A DNA stretch of 64,000 nucleotides, from NCBI GenBank assembly GCA_039029735.1, contig JBCCFL010000024.1:18038-82037 (forward strand), in the 5' to 3' direction. The notes under the pieces were generated by a model. The model searched no databases. It had not been told where the DNA came from and saw nothing but the letters and a program-made list of their open reading frames with translations. Positions within the stretch are counted from its first letter, which is position 1. Each line of letters starts with the position of its first letter. Below are positions 42,450 to 50,655 of the stretch, piece after piece. A program made the position numbers and the translations under genes. Source of the DNA: CADEDH01 sp039029735. Lineage in GTDB: Bacteria > Actinomycetota > Acidimicrobiia > Acidimicrobiales > SZUA-35.

Positions 42450-43766
42450 ATGGCCAACCGCAAGGATGTGGCGCGAGCCTCACTACTGGCGACGCTCGGC
42501 GTGGCCGCCATGGCCCCCGTGGGCTTTGCCCTGGCGACCCGCAACGACGACGGAGCGCCGATCGGGGCGGCGAGTACCCCCGGTGAGCGGCAGGTTCCGG
42601 CCACCGAAGAGCTCCCGTTCGAAGAGATCGAGCAACGAGCCCTGGACGCCTTCTTCGGCGCCGGCTACGACGTGGCCCACGCCGAGACGCTGGCTGAGTA
42701 CTGGGGCTGGCCGTCCGCCTATGACGCCAAGGTCACCAAGGGCAAGGTGCTCCTCGGGCTCATCGATTTCCCGCCGGCCGCCGACGACGCCGAGTTCGGC
42801 ACCGTGCAGGACCGGGCCTTCGATGCCTATTTCAACGCCGGCTACGACTACGACCACGCAGTGGTGCTCGCCGAGTACTGGGGCTTCGACGATCCGGCCG
42901 ACGCCAAGCTGATCAAGGGCAAGTTCCTGCTCGGGCTCATCGACTTCCCCGAGCCGGCGGACAACGTCGACATGGCCACCATCGAGGAGCAGGCCTACGA
43001 CGCCTATTTCGAGGCCGGCTACGACTACGACCACGCGGTGGATCTCGCCGAGTTCTGGGGCTTCGAGGACCCGGCCGACGCCAAGTTCATCAAGGGCAAG
43101 GTGCTGCTCGGCCTGATCGACTTCCCACCCCCCGCCGACGTGCACGGTGACGACATCGACGACGGTGACCAGGGCGAGGACGGCGACGGGCAACTCTCGA
43201 TCACCGACCAGGCCCTGAATGCCTACGTCGAGGCCGGCTTCACCTACGACGACGCCGTGTGGCTCGCTGACCTCTGGGGCTACGAGACGGCCTACGAGGC
43301 CAAGATCTCCAAGGGCAAGTACCTGCTCGGCCTGATCGAGTACCCCGAAATCGTGAACGAGCCCGGTGAGGGCAACGAGAACGACAACCCGCCGGTCGAC
43401 GACAATCGCCCGATCGAGGAGCAGGCCCTCGACGCCTACTTCGAGTTCTACGATTACGACCATGCGGTGTGGCTGGCCGACTACTGGGGCTACGACTCGG
43501 TGTACGACGCCAAGGTCACCAAGGGCAAGTTCATGCTCGGCCTGATCGACTTCCCCGACCCCGCAGTGCCCGAGGAGGCCTTCCCCGGCGATGACGGCCG
43601 ACCGATCGCCGATCAGGCTCTCGACGCCTTCTTCGGGAACGGCTACGACTACGACCACGCCGTGGCCCTTGCCGACTACTGGGGCTACGAGACGGCCTAC
43701 GAGGCCAAGCTGATCAAGGGCAAGTTCCTCCTGGGTCTCATCGACTTCCCCGCCCCGGTCGCCTGA
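42450..43766 (+). CDS. Secreted or anchored protein with six tandem 50-residue repeats
   Basis: This 438-aa protein starts with basic residues and one hydrophobic stretch (ASLLATLGVAAMAPVGFALA), a signal or anchor. It then has six repeats at residues about 57-108, 116-167, 175-226, 250-299, 320-369 and 384-435. Each repeat reads EQALDAYFEAGYDYDHAVWL-like, then A-E/D-Y-W-G, then a DAK-x2-KGK segment and LLGLIDFP. Acidic linkers (DDIDDGDQGEDGDG) separate some. Repeat 5 lacks one residue in the AGYD segment. The Trp, Lys-Gly-Lys and LLGLIDFP are nearly invariant. No named family is recognised. GGAG lies 5 nt before ATG 42450. The amidoligase-like gene starts 3 nt after the stop. Confidence 0.85.
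   Translation: MANRKDVARASLLATLGVAAMAPVGFALATRNDDGAPIGAASTPGERQVPATEELPFEEIEQRALDAFFGAGYDVAHAETLAEYWGWPSAYDAKVTKGKVLLGLIDFPPAADDAEFGTVQDRAFDAYFNAGYDYDHAVVLAEYWGFDDPADAKLIKGKFLLGLIDFPEPADNVDMATIEEQAYDAYFEAGYDYDHAVDLAEFWGFEDPADAKFIKGKVLLGLIDFPPPADVHGDDIDDGDQGEDGDGQLSITDQALNAYVEAGFTYDDAVWLADLWGYETAYEAKISKGKYLLGLIEYPEIVNEPGEGNENDNPPVDDNRPIEEQALDAYFEFYDYDHAVWLADYWGYDSVYDAKVTKGKFMLGLIDFPDPAVPEEAFPGDDGRPIADQALDAFFGNGYDYDHAVALADYWGYETAYEAKLIKGKFLLGLIDFPAPVA
42618..43751 (+). repeat. Six in-frame coding repeats, about 150 bp each
   Basis: Approximate unit positions are 42618-42773, 42795-42950, 42972-43127, 43197-43346, 43407-43556 and 43599-43751. Units differ mostly by silent or conservative changes in their second helix, which suggests internal duplication kept under selection. 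Confidence 0.85.
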
Positions 43767-43769
43767 CGC

Positions 43770-44762
43770 GTGGCACGACGGGTCGGCATCGAACTGGAGC
43801 TGCTGGCACCCCCGGGCTCGTCCCGGGCGGCGTTGGCGGCTGCGGTCGCCGACGAGATCGGCGGCGCCGTGACCCGGGGGTGGCACCATGACTCCGAGCC
43901 GTCGGCCCATCCCCAGTTCGCAACGTTCCGCCATCTCACCCCAGCGTTCGACGTGGCCGACGCCGCCGGTGAGCCATACCTTCGGATCGTCGACGACATC
44001 ACGATCACCGACGATCTCGAACGGGGCGCCCCGAGCCCCGATGGCTGGCAGCGGATCATCTCCGACGACGCCCGCCTGCTCCACATGGTGGCCCACCACC
44101 TCCCGGTCACCGGGATCGACGGCAACGCAGTGGCCGCCGCCGCCGAGGTGATGGGGCTCACGTGGGGCGAGAAGGATGGCACGTTCCGCCTGGCCGGCCC
44201 GAACGACGCCGCCGTTGCGCTGATCACCGGCGTGCCCGGCGACCGCTGCCGGGTGGCGGAGTGCATCTCACCACCGCTCACGAATGGCGTCGATGAGTGG
44301 CTCGAACGCATCGTGGCCGTGGCCACCAAGCTCGGGTGCGCCGTGCCGGCCGAAGGCGCCACCCACGCCCACTACGACGCCGCTCCGTTCCGAACCCACG
44401 AGGCGCTCGCCCGCCTGGCCTGGGCGTTCAGCGATGGCGACATCGATCTGATCAGGACGCGGTTCGCCACCAACCCCCGATGCCGCCGGATCGGCGCGCT
44501 GCCCGCCGGGCTCGTGGAGCTGGTCGAGAGCGACGAGTACGACGCACTGTCGTGGGACGAGGTCGCCACACGTGTTCGCGGCGTAGAGGGCATCACCAAG
44601 TACGCCGATGTGAACGTGCTCCACCTGGTGGCCGAACGGCCGCGCACCGACACGGTCGAGTTCCGCATGCTGCCGTCTTCGCTCGACGTGACCGAGCTGC
44701 ACCAACTGCGAGGCGACCTCGATCGCCTCGTGGATCACATCCTGAACGAACCCGGCGGCTGA
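43770..44762 (+). CDS. Putative amidoligase-family enzyme
   Basis: This 330-aa protein begins RRVGIELELLAPPGSSRAAL, the metal/ATP-binding beta-strand pattern of the glutamate-cysteine-ligase-like amidoligases. It continues with ITDDLERGAPSP, RVAECISPPLTNG, the His-rich segment THAHYDAAPFRTHEALA and VEFRMLPSSLDV, also found in that superfamily. Such enzymes form amide bonds between amino groups and carboxylates, in small molecules or on peptides. GTG 43770 lies 3 nt after the repeat protein stop, so the two are likely translated together. The substrate is unknown; the Lys- and Asp-rich repeat protein is a tempting but unproved partner. It is convergent with hisF. Confidence 0.75.
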   Translation: MARRVGIELELLAPPGSSRAALAAAVADEIGGAVTRGWHHDSEPSAHPQFATFRHLTPAFDVADAAGEPYLRIVDDITITDDLERGAPSPDGWQRIISDDARLLHMVAHHLPVTGIDGNAVAAAAEVMGLTWGEKDGTFRLAGPNDAAVALITGVPGDRCRVAECISPPLTNGVDEWLERIVAVATKLGCAVPAEGATHAHYDAAPFRTHEALARLAWAFSDGDIDLIRTRFATNPRCRRIGALPAGLVELVESDEYDALSWDEVATRVRGVEGITKYADVNVLHLVAERPRTDTVEFRMLPSSLDVTELHQLRGDLDRLVDHILNEPGG

Positions 44763-44771
44763 CGGTCGGCC

Positions 44772-45566
44772 TCAGCTCTCCGGCGGGCGCACGATGATGC
44801 CGGCGGCGGTCATCGCCTGCTTCGCCTCGGCCACGGTCGCCTCGCCGAAGTGGAAGATGCTGGCCGCCAGCACGGCGTCGGCCCCTCCCTCGGTCACGCC
44901 GTCAGCCAGGTGAGCCACGGAGCCGACACCGCCCGAGGCGATCACGGGCACGTCGACCGCACCGGTCACGGCCCGGTTCAGTTCATGGTCGAACCCGTCG
45001 CGGGTGCCGTCGCGATCCATCGAGGTGAGCAGAATCTCGCCAGCGCCCCGCTGCACCGCCTCGGTGGCCCAGGCCACCGCGTCGAGATCGGTGCCGGCGC
45101 GGCCGCCTCGTACGAACACCCGGAACCCGGAACCGAACCGAACCGGATCGTTGTCGTCGGCCGTGGTCCGCCGAGCATCGATCGCCACCACGCAACACTG
45201 GGCGCCGAACTCGGTTGAGATCTCGTTGATCAGATCAGGCCGGGCCACCGCCGCGGAGTTGACCGACACCTTGTCGGCCCCGGCCCGCAGCAGCGCCCGG
45301 GCATCGTCGACCGAGCGAATCCCGCCCCCGATGGTGAACGGGATGAACACCTGCTCGGCCACGGCGGTGGCCATGGCAACGGTGGTGTCGCGGTTCTCGT
45401 GCGAGGCGGTGATGTCGAGGAACACGAGCTCGTCGGCGCCCTGGACGTCGTAGCGGGCGGCGAGCTCGACTGGGTCGCCGGCGTCGCGGATGTCGACGAA
45501 GTTCACGCCCTTGACCACCCGGCCCTGATCGACGTCAAGGCATGGGATGACGCGGGTGACTCTCAT
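44772..45566 (-). CDS. hisF: Imidazole glycerol phosphate synthase, cyclase subunit
   Basis: This 264-aa TIM barrel has catalytic Asp in IPCLDVDQGRVVKGVNF and the second Asp region CVVAIDARRT, plus ASGGVGSVAHLADG. With HisH it forms imidazole glycerol phosphate and AICAR. It is the last his gene of the minus-strand run and overlaps hisA by 4 nt. Confidence 0.97.
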   Translation of the reverse strand: MRVTRVIPCLDVDQGRVVKGVNFVDIRDAGDPVELAARYDVQGADELVFLDITASHENRDTTVAMATAVAEQVFIPFTIGGGIRSVDDARALLRAGADKVSVNSAAVARPDLINEISTEFGAQCCVVAIDARRTTADDNDPVRFGSGFRVFVRGGRAGTDLDAVAWATEAVQRGAGEILLTSMDRDGTRDGFDHELNRAVTGAVDVPVIASGGVGSVAHLADGVTEGGADAVLAASIFHFGEATVAEAKQAMTAAGIIVRPPES

Positions 45567-46351
45567 GGCCGGGCCTCCGGTGCTCGGGTGGCCGCGATGG
45601 CGGCCGACAGGGTGAATGCCTGCTCGTAGAGGGCCCGACCCACGATCACCCCGGCCAGGCCCCGGCTGTCGTCAAGGCGCACCGCAGCCAGATCGGCGAC
45701 GTGGTCGAGCGTGCCCACACCACCGGACGCCACCACGGTGAGTGGCGTTGCTGCCAGCAGGGCGCGGAGACCATCGACGTCGGGGCCCGACATCGTGCCG
45801 TCCCGGCCGATCTCGGTGACCACGAGCGCGTCCACGCCGGCATCGGCGAATCGGTGCGCCACCTCGGTGGTGGTCGTGCCGGTGCGTTCGGTCCAGCCGT
45901 GGGTGGCCACCTCGTCGCCGTGCGCATCGAGACCAACGGCCACGGCATGACCGGCCGCGGCCAGGCTGTCGACCAGCTCGGGCCGTTCGAGGGCCGCAGT
46001 TCCGATCACCACCCGCGCCACCCCGAGATCGAACAGCGCCTTGGCCGCATCCTCGGAACGCACCCCGCCGCCCACCTGGACGGGCACCGGCACGGCGGCA
46101 CAGATCGCCTCGATCACCGGGCGGTTCGTCGGCTCACCGGATTTGGCTGCGTCGAGGTCGACCACGTGGAGCACAGCCGCCCCCTCGGCCACGAAGGCGT
46201 TGGCCTGGGCCACTGGATCGTTGTTGTAGATCGTCTCGCGGTCGTAGTCGCCCTGGTAGAGGCGCACGGCTTGCCCACCCCGAAGGTCGATGGCGGGGAA
46301 GACGGTGAACGTGTCGGCCGGAATGGCCGGTACGGCGTCGGTGGCGCTCAC
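45563..46351 (-). CDS. hisA: ProFAR isomerase HisA
   Basis: This 262-aa TIM barrel has catalytic Asp in FPAIDLRGGQAVRLYQGDY, VGGGVRSEDAAKALFD and VTEIGRDGTMSGPD. It isomerises the ribose of ProFAR. In many actinobacteria the HisA homologue (PriA) also replaces TrpF; here a separate trpF exists at 31845, so the dual role may be unnecessary. GTG 46351 overlaps hisH by 4 nt. Confidence 0.95.
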   Translation of the reverse strand: MSATDAVPAIPADTFTVFPAIDLRGGQAVRLYQGDYDRETIYNNDPVAQANAFVAEGAAVLHVVDLDAAKSGEPTNRPVIEAICAAVPVPVQVGGGVRSEDAAKALFDLGVARVVIGTAALERPELVDSLAAAGHAVAVGLDAHGDEVATHGWTERTGTTTTEVAHRFADAGVDALVVTEIGRDGTMSGPDVDGLRALLAATPLTVVASGGVGTLDHVADLAAVRLDDSRGLAGVIVGRALYEQAFTLSAAIAATRAPEARP

Positions 46352-46959
46352 AGCAACCTCGCGAAGTTGGACAAGAGGGTGAAGCCGGCCCCGGCCGACT
46401 TCTCGGGGTGGAACTGGGTGGCCATCACGTTGTCACGGGCCACCGCGGCAACGATCTCGCCGCCGTAGTCGGTGGTGGCGATCACGTCGTCGGACGGCTC
46501 AGCGGCGAGGCTGTGCACGAAGTACAGCCACGACTCGTCGAGCCCGTCGAGCAGGGGGTGGGCGGGCTGGCGCACCGAGAGCTGGTTCCATTGCATCTGG
46601 GGTCGCTTGACACCGGGTGGGATCCAGCGGATCGTGCCGGGCAGGATGCCGAGGCCAGTGACCCCGGGGCTCTCCTCCGAGGCCTCGTAGAGCAGCTGCA
46701 TTCCAACGCAGATCCCGATGAAGGGTCGGCCCGACGCAGCAGCCTTGCGGGCCTCCACATCGAGCCCGGTGTCGACGAGGGCGGCCATGCAGGCCCCGAA
46801 GGCCCCGACACCGGGCAGCACCACGCCGTCGGCCGCCGCGATCGTGGCCGGATCGGCGGTGAGGGCGACGTCGGCGCCGGTGCGCTCGAATCCCTTGTGG
46901 GCGGAGTGGAGGTTGCCGATGCCGTAGTCGAGGACGGCGATCTTGGGGCGGTCGGTCAC
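46348..46959 (-). CDS. hisH: Imidazole glycerol phosphate synthase, glutaminase subunit
   Basis: This 203-aa class I glutamine amidotransferase has the nucleophile Cys in FIGICVGMQLLYEASEE and the His-Glu pair in ATQFHPEKSAGAGF. It supplies ammonia to HisF. It overlaps both hisA and hisB by 4 nt. Confidence 0.96.
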   Translation of the reverse strand: MTDRPKIAVLDYGIGNLHSAHKGFERTGADVALTADPATIAAADGVVLPGVGAFGACMAALVDTGLDVEARKAAASGRPFIGICVGMQLLYEASEESPGVTGLGILPGTIRWIPPGVKRPQMQWNQLSVRQPAHPLLDGLDESWLYFVHSLAAEPSDDVIATTDYGGEIVAAVARDNVMATQFHPEKSAGAGFTLLSNFARLL

Positions 46960-47564
46960 AGCGTGCCCTTGGTGGACGGGATCCCGCCCGACTCCACTCG
47001 CACGGCGTCGCGCAGGCAGCGGGCCAGGCCCTTGAAGGTGGCCTCGATCACGTGGTGGGCGTTGCGCCCCGCGCGGCTGGTGACGTGCAGCGTGATGTTG
47101 GCGTTCGTGGCGAAGCTCTGGAGGGCGTGCTCGGCCATCGACGGTTCGAACGGGGGCGCCCCGAGCCCGATCGTGGACGGCATGTCGACATTCCAGGCAA
47201 AGAACGGCCGGCCCGAGAGGTCGAGCGCCACCTCGACCAGTGCCTCGTCGAGCGGGTAGAGCCCGGATGCGAAGCGGCGCACGCCGGCCTTGTCGCCGAG
47301 CGCCTCGGCGAACACCAGGCCGAGCACGATGGAGGTGTCCTCGATGGTGTGGTGGCCGTCGACCTCGAGGTCACCCTCGGTGTGCACCGTGAGGTCGAAA
47401 CCGCCGTGGCGGCCCAGCTGATCGAGCATGTGGTCGAAGAACGGCAGCCCGGTGGCGATGTCGGTGCGGCCGGTGCCGTCGAGGTCGATGGCGACGTGCA
47501 CCTTCGTCTCGGCGGTGGCTCGCGACAGGGTGGCCTGGCGGCCTGTGGGAGCGGATTCGGTCAT
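46956..47564 (-). CDS. hisB: Imidazoleglycerol-phosphate dehydratase
   Basis: This 202-aa single-domain IGPD has metal-binding FFDHMLDQLGRHGGFDL, VDGHHTIEDTSIVLG and RNAHHVIEATFKGLA. There is no fused phosphatase domain, so histidinol phosphatase must be elsewhere. ATG 47564 has GAAGGAGG 5 nt upstream. It lies 13 nt after the hisC stop. Confidence 0.97.
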   Translation of the reverse strand: MTESAPTGRQATLSRATAETKVHVAIDLDGTGRTDIATGLPFFDHMLDQLGRHGGFDLTVHTEGDLEVDGHHTIEDTSIVLGLVFAEALGDKAGVRRFASGLYPLDEALVEVALDLSGRPFFAWNVDMPSTIGLGAPPFEPSMAEHALQSFATNANITLHVTSRAGRNAHHVIEATFKGLARCLRDAVRVESGGIPSTKGTL

Positions 47565-47577
47565 CGTGGCCTCCTTC

Positions 47578-48684
47578 TCATCCGGCCTCGTGCGCCTCGG
47601 TGGAGCCGAGCACCTCGGCAAGTGCGGCGAGGAACCGGTCGTTGTCCTCCCGGGTGCCGATCGTCACCCGGAGGCAGCCGCCGAGGCGATCCCAGCCCGA
47701 GGTGTCCCGGACGAGCACTGACCGGTCAACCAAACCCTGCCACACCGCACGGCCGGCGTCGGGATCGGCACCGGGCCGGGGCCGGAACAGCACGAAGTTG
47801 GCGCCCGAGGGCCACACCTCGGCGCCGAGATCCACGAGGTGCTGGTGCACACGGCCTCGTTCCTCAACGATGCCGGCCACCCGCCGGTCCATGTCGTCGA
47901 CGAACGTGAGCGCGGCCACGCCGGCCAGCTGCTTCACGGTGTCGAGGTGATACGGGAGCACCACCTTGTCGAGCTCCTCCACGAGCCAGGTGGGGCCCAC
48001 CAGGTAGCCGAGGCGGGCCCCGGCCATCGCCCACGTCTTCGAGAAGGTGCGGGTCACCACGAGCGACCTCGACTCGTCGACGAGTTCGAGCGCACTCCAT
48101 GGTGCGAACTGGCCGTAGGCCTCATCGACCACGAGCAGGCCACCGAGGGCCTCCACCTGTTCGAGGGCGTCTTCGATGGCCTCAGCGGTTTCCACCGTGC
48201 CCGACGGATTGTTGGGTGAGCAGAGGAAGGTGACTGCTGGCTGACCCTCGGAGATCACCCGACGCAGCTCGGAGGGCGGCACCGTGAAATCGTCCGCCCG
48301 CTCGCCCACGACGTTCGTGGCACCAGTGATGCGGGCGATGTGGCTGTGCATCGCATAGGTGGGCTCAAAGGTGGCCACCGTGCGGCCTGGACCGCCGTAG
48401 GCGAGCAGGATCGTCTGGAGTACCTCGTTGGAGCCGTTGGCGCAGAACACCCGGGCCGGGGTCGTGTCGTGCAGCCCGGCCAGCGCCGTGCGGAGCGAGC
48501 CAGCCCCTCGGTCGGGGTAGCGGTGCCAGGCCACGGCGCGCACGGCGTCGGCCACGGCCTCGCCGAACCCGGGCGGCGGTGGGCCGGGCGCCTCGTTGGT
48601 GTTGAGCCGGACGTCCACATCGATCTGGGGCGAGTGGTATCCGGCGAGGGTGGCGAGGTCGTCTCGTACCTGGGGGCGGCTCAC
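47578..48684 (-). CDS. hisC: Histidinol-phosphate aminotransferase
   Basis: This 368-aa PLP enzyme has the Schiff-base Lys in VVTRTFSKTWAMAGARLGYL, FLCSPNNPSGTV and VVDEAYGQFA. It transaminates imidazole acetol phosphate. Its start overlaps the hisD stop by 4 nt. In actinobacteria related enzymes may also act on aromatic substrates, but the operon position fixes the role here. Confidence 0.95.
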   Translation of the reverse strand: MSRPQVRDDLATLAGYHSPQIDVDVRLNTNEAPGPPPPGFGEAVADAVRAVAWHRYPDRGAGSLRTALAGLHDTTPARVFCANGSNEVLQTILLAYGGPGRTVATFEPTYAMHSHIARITGATNVVGERADDFTVPPSELRRVISEGQPAVTFLCSPNNPSGTVETAEAIEDALEQVEALGGLLVVDEAYGQFAPWSALELVDESRSLVVTRTFSKTWAMAGARLGYLVGPTWLVEELDKVVLPYHLDTVKQLAGVAALTFVDDMDRRVAGIVEERGRVHQHLVDLGAEVWPSGANFVLFRPRPGADPDAGRAVWQGLVDRSVLVRDTSGWDRLGGCLRVTIGTREDNDRFLAALAEVLGSTEAHEAG

Positions 48685-49976
48685 GATGCTGCCTCCCCGA
48701 GTCGAAGCCGGATCGACTCGGCGTGCGCTGCGAGCCCCTCAGCGTCGGCCAGCGCGATCACGTGTGGGCCGACCGTGGCCAGGCCGGCCTCGCTCACGGT
48801 CACGATGTGGTGGTCCTTGCAGAAGTCGGCCACGGTGAGCGCACTGGCGAAGCGAGCCGAGCCGTAGGTTGGCAGCACGTGGCTCGGGCCAGCCACGTAG
48901 TCCCCGATTGAGGCCGGGCTGTGGGGGCCACAGAAGATGGCGCCGGCGTTGTTCACCTGCCGGGCCAGCGGCTCGGGGTTGCGGCACTGGAGTTCCAGGT
49001 GTTCAGGGGCGATGGCGTCCACCACCGCGAGGGCGGCCTCGGGGTCGTCGACGAGGGCCACGTAGCCACCGGCCGCCATCGTGGCCCGAACGTCTGCGGC
49101 TCGCGGGCTGTCGGCCAGGAGTTCCTCGCCAGCGGCGCAGATGGCGTCGGCCACGGCCTCGTCCCAGGTCACGAGCCAGGCCAACCCGTCGGGCCCGTGT
49201 TCGGCCTGCACGATCAGGTCGATCGCGGCGTAGCGGGCGTCGGCGGTGTCGTCGGCAACGACCACGACCTCGCTGGGGCCGGCGAAGGCGGCAGCGATGC
49301 CAACGTCTCCGGCCACCATCTGTTTGGCCAGAGCCACGTACACGTTGCCGGGGCCGGCGATCACGTCGACCGGCGCGATCGACTCCGTGCCGTAGGCCAT
49401 GGCCGCAACTGCTTGGGCGCCACCCACGGCATAGACCTCGTCGACGCCAGCCAGATGGGCGGCAGCGAGCACCGACGCCGCGATGGCACCGCGCTCGCGA
49501 TCGGGCGGCACACACAGGGCGATCTCGTTCACGCCGGCCACCCGGGCCGGGACGGCGGTCATCAACACGGTGGACGGGTACTCGGCTCGGCCCCCGGGCA
49601 CGTACAGCCCGGCCCGGCCCACCGGCCGCTGCGAGGCCTCGATGGTCATCCCGCCGTGTTCGATCAGCTCTGGGTCTCGACGCTGATGGGCATGGAAGCG
49701 CTCGATGCCCTCGATGGCGAACTCGAGCGCCGCCCGCAGCTCGGGTTCGATCGACTCCGCCGCTGCCTTCAGGTCTGCGGATGGCACCCGCACCTGGTCG
49801 AGGGCGACGCCATCGAACTGCTCGGTGAGATCGATCAGCGCCGCGTCCCCTTCGGCCCGCACGCGGTCGATCAGGTCTCGCACGATGGCCCGGGGATCGG
49901 AGCCGGTCAGCTCGGGGCGGGGAAGGTCGAGCGCGGCGTCGACGCCCTTCCCCCGACGGTCCAGACGATTCAACAC
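48681..49976 (-). CDS. hisD: Histidinol dehydrogenase
   Basis: This 431-aa enzyme has PVGRAGLYVPGGRAEYPSTV, GPGNVYVALAKQMV, zinc-linked QAEHGPDGLAWL and the His pair in APEHLELQC and GPSHVLPT. It catalyses the last two oxidations to histidine. The GTG at 49976 has GGGAG about 11 nt upstream. It is the first gene of the six-gene run; the palindromic -10 at 50021-50030 is the likely promoter. Confidence 0.96.
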   Translation of the reverse strand: MLNRLDRRGKGVDAALDLPRPELTGSDPRAIVRDLIDRVRAEGDAALIDLTEQFDGVALDQVRVPSADLKAAAESIEPELRAALEFAIEGIERFHAHQRRDPELIEHGGMTIEASQRPVGRAGLYVPGGRAEYPSTVLMTAVPARVAGVNEIALCVPPDRERGAIAASVLAAAHLAGVDEVYAVGGAQAVAAMAYGTESIAPVDVIAGPGNVYVALAKQMVAGDVGIAAAFAGPSEVVVVADDTADARYAAIDLIVQAEHGPDGLAWLVTWDEAVADAICAAGEELLADSPRAADVRATMAAGGYVALVDDPEAALAVVDAIAPEHLELQCRNPEPLARQVNNAGAIFCGPHSPASIGDYVAGPSHVLPTYGSARFASALTVADFCKDHHIVTVSEAGLATVGPHVIALADAEGLAAHAESIRLRLGEAAS

Positions 49977-50020
49977 GCGCTACTGGCTCCCTGCATGCGT
50001 CGGAGTGGCTGTCCTCCCGA

Positions 50021-50030
50021 ACGCTAGCGT
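50021..50030. promoter_or_regulatory. Palindromic -10 element upstream of hisD
   Basis: ACGCTAGCGT repeats the 10-mer found at 41680. On the minus strand it gives TAGCGT 45 nt before the hisD start. On the plus strand it points to the coiled-coil gene at 50109. Confidence 0.45.
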
Positions 50031-50108
50031 GGGCGCCGCCGCTCCCGGCGTCCCATTTCGGCCCGACCCGGGGCCCCGCCGGACCGGCCCAGACCAGTGA
50101 AAGGCTGC

Positions 50109-50303
50109 ATGATGGCCCTCGATGCCAGCGCCCTCGGCTCCATCTCCGCCACGCTCGACGATCTCGTGGCCCGCATCGGGGCCCAAGCCGCCGCGGCCGA
50201 CGCCGAGGTGGAGGAGGCGGTCACCGAACTCCGCGAGGTGGAACGCCAGCTGCAGAGCTCAGCCCGCCGCCTCGCTCGCGTGGTCCGCCGCATCGAAGGC
50301 TGA
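50109..50303 (+). CDS. Small coiled-coil protein divergent from hisD
   Basis: This 64-aa protein is helical throughout: SISATLDDLVARIGAQAAAA, EVEEAVTELREVERQLQSSA and a basic end RRLARVVRRIEG. AAAGG lies 6 nt before ATG 50109; ATG 50112 follows directly. It has no known family. Its codon use is typical of the genome, so it is probably real. Confidence 0.6.
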   Translation: MMALDASALGSISATLDDLVARIGAQAAAADAEVEEAVTELREVERQLQSSARRLARVVRRIEG

Positions 50304-50506
50304 CACCCTCATGCGCCTCGCCCGATAAACACCTATTTGCTTCGACATGGATCTCTCTATTTCAAGAATGTGGAAGCTTCCAGGATTAACAACTTGCTCC
50401 AGAAGATGGAGATCCCTGGACTCCCATGTCGGCGCATACGGCCTCGATCGCCGACCGAGATCCACCTATTTGGCCTGATCAGAGCGACAAGCAGGGCCAA
50501 AAAAGA
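50304..50506. other. AT-richer non-coding stretch
   Basis: This interval is clearly less GC-rich than the rest of the window and has no convincing gene on either strand. Short inverted pieces (GGATCTC near 50350, GAGATCC near 50412 and 50459) are visible. It may be a decayed insertion or an untranslated region; nothing decides. Confidence 0.4.
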
Positions 50507-50536
50507 CGCCGGCGCCTCCCGATGGAGGCGCCGGCG
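50507..50536 (-). terminator. Rho-independent terminator of the nth transcript
   Basis: CGCCGGCGCCTCC (50507-50519) pairs perfectly with GGAGGCGCCGGCG (50524-50536) around a 4-nt loop. On the minus strand it is followed by GTCTTTTTTGG, a run of six T. This is the strongest classical terminator in the window. It lies 120 nt after the nth stop. Confidence 0.92.
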
Positions 50537-50538
50537 GC

Positions 50539-50594
50539 GCGATACAGGGCGGCGGATCCCTGTTATCGCTGCTACCAGGTGGCGGGAACCTGGT
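50539..50594 (-). other. Two further hairpins in the nth 3' region
   Basis: On the minus strand ACCAGGT/ACCTGGT (arms 50588-50594 and 50574-50580, 7-nt loop) is followed by an 11-bp stem with one bulge (arms 50558-50569 and 50539-50549, 8-nt loop), directly before the terminator. Together they give a compact three-hairpin RNA. No known riboswitch or tmRNA pattern is recognised. Confidence 0.5.
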
Positions 50595-50655
50595 TGGCTT
50601 CAATATACGTAAGGCCGATACCCGAGTGTTGGATTTACAAGAAAAAAGTTCACCG

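Noticed and set aside
50337..50612. 91-codon plus-strand frame in the AT-rich interval
   Set aside because: It crosses the terminator stem and turns into Arg-rich text; no ribosome-binding site and no recognisable domain.
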